A stretch of 64,000 nt of DNA from Aliigemmobacter aestuarii (GTDB taxonomy: Bacteria; Pseudomonadota; Alphaproteobacteria; Rhodobacterales; Rhodobacteraceae). A model generated the notes under the pieces. The model was not told the DNA's origin. It did not search any database and saw nothing but the letters and a program-made list of their open reading frames with translations. Shown here in pieces: positions 58,960 through 64,000 of the stretch (position 1 is the stretch's first letter; the number at the start of each line of letters is the position of its first letter). Made by a program: the position numbers and the translations under genes. Where the stretch lies: positions 372,001 to 436,000 of the forward strand of contig NZ_SSND01000001.1 in NCBI RefSeq assembly GCF_004799285.1, given 5' to 3'.

Positions 58960-59706
58960 TTACTCTTTGATTTCCCAGACGATTGTCACGGTGGCCACGG
59001 TCGAAACCTCGCCCGCAGCGACGGGAACGGGCTCGGCCGCGGCGGCTTCGGCGCGGAACATCGGCGCAGGTCCGCCATATCCGCCGCCCTCGGTGATCGA
59101 CAGGATCCGACCCAGTTCCGCGCCCGAAGCCTGGGCCAGGGTTTCCGCGATCCCCCGCGCCTCTGCAACGGCACGCTTGCGCGCCTCGGTCATCGCGGGG
59201 GCGGGATCAATCAGGCCGAAGGACACGCCGTTCAGCGTGTTCGCCCCTTCGCCGATCGAGGCATCGAGGATTTCGCCCAATCGGGCAAGATCCCGCACGC
59301 GGACATTGACCATGTTCGAGGCGGTGTAGCCGGTGATCCGGCCCGACCCGTTCGAGGACCCGTAATCCCAGTTCGGGTTCAGCGACAGGCCGCTGGTCTG
59401 GATGTCGCGATCCTCGATGCCCGCGCCCCGCAGCTGCGCCAGAACGCGGGATTGCGCGGCGGTGTTGGCGGCCATCGCCTCGGCCCCGGTCTTGCCCTCG
59501 GTCGTGACCCCAAGCGAGATCGTGGCCATGTCGGGGGCAGCATCGACACGGCCTTCGCCGGTCACGGTGATCCGCGCCGCATCATCGGCCAGCGCGGGAA
59601 GGGGTGCGGCGGGCAACGCCAGGGCCACGACAGCCAGCGCGGGGGCCAGTTTGGGGGCCAGTTTGGGGGCCAGTACGGGAAAAAGTCGGCGGGCAATCGG
59701 TCGCAT
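58960..59706 (-). CDS. SIMPL/DUF541 domain secreted protein
   Basis: 248 residues with a near-perfect ribosome-binding site (CAGGAGGT) before the ATG at 59706. Signal peptide carries three L-A-P-x units (LAPKLAPKLAPA, 12-bp DNA repeats at 59641-59676), cut near ALADD. The mature part shows the SIMPL pattern: ITVTGEGRVDAAPDMATISLGV, VLAQLRGAGIEDRDIQTSGLSL, and GYTASNMVNVRVRDLARLGEIL. Periplasmic oligomeric proteins of unclear role, linked to envelope stress in some bacteria. Divergent from the 1075-residue gene. Confidence 0.88.
   Translation of the reverse strand: MRPIARRLFPVLAPKLAPKLAPALAVVALALPAAPLPALADDAARITVTGEGRVDAAPDMATISLGVTTEGKTGAEAMAANTAAQSRVLAQLRGAGIEDRDIQTSGLSLNPNWDYGSSNGSGRITGYTASNMVNVRVRDLARLGEILDASIGEGANTLNGVSFGLIDPAPAMTEARKRAVAEARGIAETLAQASGAELGRILSITEGGGYGGPAPMFRAEAAAAEPVPVAAGEVSTVATVTIVWEIKE
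59641..59676. repeat. 12-bp tandem repeat in the signal-peptide region of the SIMPL gene
   Basis: Three units of GGGGGCCAGTTT, the last with changes. Similar in size and G-rich make-up to the repeat at 17060 in an unrelated gene. Confidence 0.85.
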
Positions 59707-59877
59707 CGGGAACCTCCTGAAATGTGGCGACAGCATTCCCATCTGTGACGCAGGCCGCAACCCGGTCCTTGGAGGCAACCGGCATATTTCTTTCTTTCGG
59801 CGGAAAGCTGCTGTAGGAAGGGATGGGCGCGGGGGGCAGACTCCACGGGCCTGAAAGATCTGTGCTAGACCCATGCA

Positions 59878-62800
59878 ATGAAACCGAATTTCGCGCTGAA
59901 CCTCACCCATGAAAGCATCGGCCTGCTGCATCGCAGTGGCCGTGGCTGGACCGAGATCGGGGTTGCCGAGCTTGACGCGCCCGATCTGGGGGAAGCGCTG
60001 ACCTACTTGCGCCGCTCGGCGCTTGGTCTGTCGCCGTCGGGTTTTGCGACCAAGCTGATCATCCCGAACAGCCAGATCCTGTATGACCGGGTTCACGCCC
60101 CCGGCCCTGATGACGACAGCCGCCGCGCCCAGATTGCCCGTGCGCTTGAAGGGCGCACGCCCTACCGGGTCGAGGAACTGGCCTTCGACTGGTGGGGGGA
60201 AGGCGACGAGGTGGAGGTTGCCGTCGTCGCAAAGGAAACGCTGGCCGAGGCGGAACAGTTCGCCCAGCAATACAAGTTCAACCCCGTTTCCTTCGTGGCG
60301 ATCCCGGACGGGCAGGACTTTGCCGGCGAGCCTTTCTTTGGCACCACGAAATCGGCCGATCAGCCGGTGGAACGCGACGAGGCGCCGGTCACGATCCTGC
60401 ATCGCGAACCCGCGCAGCCGGACCCGGTTCCGGAGCCCGAGCCCCTGCCTGCGCCGGAACCGGAACCGCTGCCCGGGCCGGAACCCCTGCCAGCGCCGAT
60501 GCCGGAGCCGGAACCCGTGCCCGGCCCCGAGCCGGAGCCCGAGGACGAGCCGCTTCCCGAACCCGAGGTCGTGCCCGAGGAAGAGCCCGAGCTTGAGCCC
60601 GAGCTTGAACCCGACGCGCCGTATGAAATCCCCTTTCCGGATGACGATGACCTGCGGCCCGAGGCGCCGGTCGAGGTGCCGCTTGACCCAGGCATCCACG
60701 AGATGCCGCCGATGGTCGACCCCGACCTGCCGCCGCTCACGATGGAAGACGAGGCGCCTGTCGCGCTTGACATCGTCGATGACCTTGAGGCCGAAGCCGC
60801 GCTGGCCCGCGCGCTGGACACCACGACGCCGGTCCTGACGGCACGGGCGGCGCGCGTCAGCCTTGCCCCCTTCGGTGCCAGCGAAGCCGGAGGCGGCGAG
60901 GACGCCAGCGCGACCGCCGGATCAGCCCAGAAGGCCGCCGCAACCGAAGGCGAGACGGCCGCACAGCCAGAGGCCCCCACCTTCGCCAGCCGCCGCCGCC
61001 CGGAACCGCTGCGCGCCACGCGCGAAGGCCCCGCGCCTGCCCCGAAACAACCTGCCCCGAAACCGCCCGCCCGGAAAGAGCCGACGGGAAAAGAGCTGGC
61101 GGGGAAAGAACCGGAAGCCGCCCCCGCTGCGCGCGCGAAGGAAACCGCCGGCAAGGCTGCCAAGGCCGCTGGACAGTTCGGGGCTGCCACCGCGAAATCG
61201 GCGGGCAAGGCGTTGTCGGCCCTCGTCACCGCCCCGGGAATTCCGGGGCTGAAGCCTGCCAAGACCGCTGCGCCCGCGGCAAAGCCGAAGGCAAAGCCCC
61301 CCGCCGCGCGGACCCGCGCCGCCGAAGCCGCACCGGGCCTTTCCCCCGATGTGGCGGAAAAGGCGCTGGCGCGGTTCAATCGGGCGCCGACCCGTGGCAA
61401 GCCGCGTTATCTGGGCCTGATCCTGACCGGCGTGCTGCTTCTGGTGTTGGCGATCATCGCCGCCTGGTCGTCGATCTATCTCGCCTCATCCTCGGACAGC
61501 GATGGCGCGACCGATACGGCGCTTGCGACGGCCGAACAGGCCGAACCGCAGACACCCGCGACCGATGCACCCGACACGGCGCTTGCCGCAGCCGACACGG
61601 CACCGGCGATCGACGACGAGGCGCTCGCCGATGGCCAGGACCCCGAAGCGATGTCGATCGCCGAGGCCGAGGCCGACGGCCAGTTGCCCGAGGATGTGAC
61701 GGCGGGGCCTGCGGAGACCGCGCTTTCCGATGCGCCGCCCGCCGATGCCGCCTCGGGGGCCGGTGCCGGGGCCGAGATGCCCGCGGCCGCCGCACAGGAT
61801 GCCGGCACGGCGGCGCAGGGCGAAATCGTGCTGTCGTCGATGGATACGCCACCGCAGCCGCTCGATCCGCTGGCCTTGCCCAGCCCGGACGCCGCCTCGG
61901 ACGCGCCGCCCGCCGCGCAGGCCCCGCCACCGCCGTTCGGCACGCTTTACGAATTCGACGCCGAGGGCCGGATCAAGCCGACGCCCGAAGGTGTGGTGAC
62001 GCCCGATGGCGTGCTTCTGGTTGCCGGTCGCCCGCCGCTGGCCCCGCCTGCCCGCCCCGTGGTCGAGGTCGCGCCAGAAACCGCGCCTGAAGCAGCCCCT
62101 GAAACCGCGGTCGAGGCCGCCTTGCCCCCCGCCGATGCGCCCGCCGAACCGGGGGACAATGCCGCAACGACCGAGGGCGCCCTAACGGCGAGTGCGGAAC
62201 CCACCGGCGCCGATGTCTTTCAGGCCGATCCGGCGCTGGCCGGTTTCCGCCCGCTTGGGCGCCCTGCGGCGCTGGTGCCGCCGACCGAAGCACCGGCTGA
62301 CACCACCGGCGAAGCACCGGCCGACGGAACTGCCGATCCGGCTGCCGATCCTTCGGCCGAAACCTCTGCCGAGGGTGGCGAGGATGCCAATCTGGCGATC
62401 CCCGAGGACGCCCGCTTTGCCAGTCTTCGTCCCCGCCTGAGGCCCGCCGCCGTGGTCGCCGCCGCAGAGGAGGCGCGCAAGGCCGAAGACGCCCGCAAGG
62501 CGACCGAAGCCGCTTCGATTGCCGCAGCGGCCGCCGCCGCCGCCGAAGCCGCCGTGGCCGATGAACTTGCCGCGGAAGAGGCACGGCTTGCCAGTGCCAG
62601 CCCGCTGGCCGTGCAGGTATCGCGCCGCCCGGCCGCGCGCCCGAACGATCTGTCGCGCGCCGTGCAGGCAGCGGCCGCCGCCGCCGTCCGTGCCGTGCCC
62701 ACCGAACCCGCGCCGCCCCCCGCCCCGGAACCGGAACCGGCGCCCACGCAGCGCGCCGCGGTCCGCACACCATCGCCCCCCGATGCGCCGACGGTCTTTT

Positions 62801-63105
62801 CCGCGCCCGAGGCCGATGACGAACCCGAGGTTTCCGCCTCGGCCAGCCGCGGCAGCGCGCCCAAGGGCGTGGTCGCCAAGAACGCGACCTTCGTGAACGC
62901 GATCAACCTGTCGAAACTGAACCTGATCGGCGTCTATGGAACGCAGTCCAAGCGCTACGCGCTGATCCGCGAAAGCAACGGACGCTACAAGAAGATCAAG
63001 GTGGGCGACCGTCTGGACGGCGGCCGCGTGGCCGCCATCACCGCCAGCGAGGTGCGCTATCAGAAGGGCGGCAGGATGCTGGTTCTGGCAATGCCAAAGG
63101 GCTGA
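59878..63105 (+). CDS. PilM/GspL-like, membrane-spanning, PilP/GspC-like chimeric protein
   Basis: 1075 residues. Residues 1-~145 resemble the cytoplasmic actin-like part of PilM/GspL proteins: [51 protein letters not shown] and [16 protein letters not shown]. Residues ~180-500 are a Pro/Glu then Ala/Lys linker. One membrane helix follows (about 510-536, [20 protein letters not shown]). Another ~460 residues of Ala/Pro/Glu linker lead to a C-terminal domain (about 1002-1075) with [17 protein letters not shown] and [18 protein letters not shown], close to PilP and the GspC HR domain. Low-complexity linkers have caused such proteins to be misnamed as IF-2. No pilus or secretion genes are adjacent. 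Confidence 0.75.
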   Translation: MKPNFALNLTHESIGLLHRSGRGWTEIGVAELDAPDLGEALTYLRRSALGLSPSGFATKLIIPNSQILYDRVHAPGPDDDSRRAQIARALEGRTPYRVEELAFDWWGEGDEVEVAVVAKETLAEAEQFAQQYKFNPVSFVAIPDGQDFAGEPFFGTTKSADQPVERDEAPVTILHREPAQPDPVPEPEPLPAPEPEPLPGPEPLPAPMPEPEPVPGPEPEPEDEPLPEPEVVPEEEPELEPELEPDAPYEIPFPDDDDLRPEAPVEVPLDPGIHEMPPMVDPDLPPLTMEDEAPVALDIVDDLEAEAALARALDTTTPVLTARAARVSLAPFGASEAGGGEDASATAGSAQKAAATEGETAAQPEAPTFASRRRPEPLRATREGPAPAPKQPAPKPPARKEPTGKELAGKEPEAAPAARAKETAGKAAKAAGQFGAATAKSAGKALSALVTAPGIPGLKPAKTAAPAAKPKAKPPAARTRAAEAAPGLSPDVAEKALARFNRAPTRGKPRYLGLILTGVLLLVLAIIAAWSSIYLASSSDSDGATDTALATAEQAEPQTPATDAPDTALAAADTAPAIDDEALADGQDPEAMSIAEAEADGQLPEDVTAGPAETALSDAPPADAASGAGAGAEMPAAAAQDAGTAAQGEIVLSSMDTPPQPLDPLALPSPDAASDAPPAAQAPPPPFGTLYEFDAEGRIKPTPEGVVTPDGVLLVAGRPPLAPPARPVVEVAPETAPEAAPETAVEAALPPADAPAEPGDNAATTEGALTASAEPTGADVFQADPALAGFRPLGRPAALVPPTEAPADTTGEAPADGTADPAADPSAETSAEGGEDANLAIPEDARFASLRPRLRPAAVVAAAEEARKAEDARKATEAASIAAAAAAAAEAAVADELAAEEARLASASPLAVQVSRRPAARPNDLSRAVQAAAAAAVRAVPTEPAPPPAPEPEPAPTQRAAVRTPSPPDAPTVFSAPEADDEPEVSASASRGSAPKGVVAKNATFVNAINLSKLNLIGVYGTQSKRYALIRESNGRYKKIKVGDRLDGGRVAAITASEVRYQKGGRMLVLAMPKG

Positions 63106-63221
63106 CCCGCAAGGGGAAACACCCCAAAAAAACACCCCGAAAAACAACCCGCAAAACAACTGGGCAAACGCCCCGGCAAACGGAAACGGGCGACGAACCT
63201 GTGGCCCGCCGCCCGCCCCTC

Positions 63222-63279
63222 CTCCCCAGTCGGACTCCCCCACTCCGACTCTCCCCAGTCGGACTCACCAGTCGGGTTC
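63222..63279. repeat. Short tandem repeats after the HPPD gene
   Basis: Near-repeats of CCCCAGTCGGACTC (about 14-16 bp, four units, one degenerate). Just left of it (63106-63180) is a C- and A-rich run of ~12-bp units around ACACCCCGAAAA. No gene is present in this 174-bp convergent gap. Confidence 0.8.
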
Positions 63280-64000
63280 TTATTCCGCGACAAGCACGCC
63301 GCGTTCGATCTGGTCTCGCTCGATAGACTCGAACAGGGCCTTGAAGTTGCCCTCGCCAAAGCCATCATCGCCCTTGCGCTGGATGAACTCGAAAAAGATC
63401 GGGCCGATCACCGTCTTTGAAAAGATCTGCAGGAGGATGCGCGTTTCGCCGCCGTCCACCACGCCCTCGCCATCGATCAGGATGCCATGCCTGGCCATCC
63501 GGTCCAGCGGTTCCTCGTGGCCCTGGACGCGGTCGCGGCTGGCCTCGTAATAGGCCATCGGCGGCTTGGGCATGAAGCGCAGGCCGCGCGCGGCGATCTC
63601 GTCGGTGGCGGCGTAGATGTCGTCGGTGCCAACCGCGATGTGCTGAATGCCCTCGCCATTGTAGCGCTTGAGGTATTCCTCGATCTGCCCGGTTTCGCCG
63701 CGATCCTCGTTGATCGGGATGCGGATGCGCCCGCAGGGCGAGGTCAACGCGCGGCTGTGCAGGCCGGTGTACTTGCCTTCGATGTCGAAGAACCGGATCT
63801 GACGGAAGCCGAAGAGACGACCGTAGAAGTCGAACCACCTGTCCATGTTGCCCCGGTGGACGTTGTGGGTGAGGTGGTCGAGGTAATGGAACCCGACACC
63901 CGCGGGCTTGGGCGCGGCGTGAAAGTCGAATTCCTCACGATAGGGATTCTGGTCCGGGCCGTAGCGGTCGATGAAATAGATCAGCGATCCGCCGATCCCC
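63280..64000 (-). CDS. hppD: 4-hydroxyphenylpyruvate dioxygenase, C-terminal part
   Basis: About 240 residues are visible; the frame runs off the right edge of the window, so the N-terminal third is missing. Non-haem Fe(II) enzyme that turns 4-hydroxyphenylpyruvate into homogentisate in tyrosine breakdown. All three iron ligands are seen: His in FHYLDHLTHNVHRGN, His in EGIQHIAVGTDDI and Glu in GPIFFEFIQRKGDDGFGEGNFKALFESIE. The last stretch is diagnostic for bacterial HPPD. Followed by short repeats at 63222 rather than a clear terminator. Confidence 0.93.
   Translation of the reverse strand, partial: GIGGSLIYFIDRYGPDQNPYREEFDFHAAPKPAGVGFHYLDHLTHNVHRGNMDRWFDFYGRLFGFRQIRFFDIEGKYTGLHSRALTSPCGRIRIPINEDRGETGQIEEYLKRYNGEGIQHIAVGTDDIYAATDEIAARGLRFMPKPPMAYYEASRDRVQGHEEPLDRMARHGILIDGEGVVDGGETRILLQIFSKTVIGPIFFEFIQRKGDDGFGEGNFKALFESIERDQIERGVLVAE

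Noticed and set aside
59878-63105. Translation initiation factor IF-2
   Set aside because: The Ala/Pro/Glu linkers may attract such hits, but there is no GTPase domain (no G-x4-GK-S/T or NKxD motif).
63222-63279. CRISPR-like array
   Set aside because: Units are only 14-16 bp, almost without spacers, and no cas genes are nearby.

Overview
The window looks like chromosomal DNA of an alphaproteobacterium of the Rhodobacteraceae (Rhodobacterales). Supporting signs are the very high GC content, GC-rich codon choice and tight 4-bp or 8-bp gene overlaps. The gene neighbourhoods also fit: soxBDAG, ccmI-ruvX-DUF1289, pcm-tolC and a broken-up his cluster. No transposase, integrase, phage gene, plasmid replication gene or CRISPR array is visible, so this reads as core chromosome with a few accessory blocks. 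I cannot name a genus from sequence alone.

Layout. 1-6.2 kb: the end of an RND exporter, an RTX-type acidic protein, an Atm1-type ABC exporter, a LysM protein and a LOG-family enzyme. 6.2-8 kb: a host-attachment-family protein, Fe superoxide dismutase and a small secreted protein. 8.1-13.4 kb: the heterotetrameric sarcosine oxidase operon soxB-D-A-G on the minus strand. 13.7-15.7 kb: ccmI, ruvX and a DUF1289 gene, all overlapping. 15.9-25.2 kb: a class V aminotransferase, an MsbA-like ABC transporter, YgfZ, a small conserved protein, a PopZ-like protein, TolC, Pcm and a membrane protein. 25.3-34.4 kb: an SH3-like secreted protein, a CbiX-like chelatase, an orphan TRAP binding protein, a three-gene glycerol-type cluster (Fe-S flavoprotein, FAD reductase, FGGY kinase) and a secreted double-psi-barrel-like protein. 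34.6-40.7 kb: a divergent exopolysaccharide pair (a glycosidase-like/NodB/GT2 fusion and a DUF3131 protein). 40.8-45.1 kb: a CobW GTPase, a P1B-4 metal ATPase and glycerate 2-kinase. 45.2-51.5 kb: two identical tRNA-Gly genes followed by hisB, hisH, glsA, hisA, hisF and hisE with intruding genes. 51.7-64 kb: a CoA-binding protein, a candidate small RNA, RlmB, tRNA-Tyr, dimethylargininase, a GT-like protein, LysE/Lrp, MetY, a SIMPL protein, a 1075-residue PilM/PilP-like chimera and the C-terminal part of 4-hydroxyphenylpyruvate dioxygenase.

Points of most interest. (1) The gene at 59878-63105 appears to join a PilM/GspL-like cytoplasmic domain, one membrane segment and a PilP/GspC-like periplasmic domain through very long Pro/Glu/Ala linkers, with no pilus or secretion genes nearby. 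(2) Three copies of a ~155-bp intergenic repeat (15681, 45386, 51505) share a five-stem architecture with compensatory base changes and appear to serve as bidirectional terminators. (3) A double palindrome in the only real gap of the sox operon can fold in mutually exclusive ways. (4) A structured, terminator-ended segment upstream of the CoA-binding gene may encode a small RNA. Start sites were chosen from ribosome-binding sites and family lengths. All functional calls rest on reading motifs by eye and were not checked against databases.
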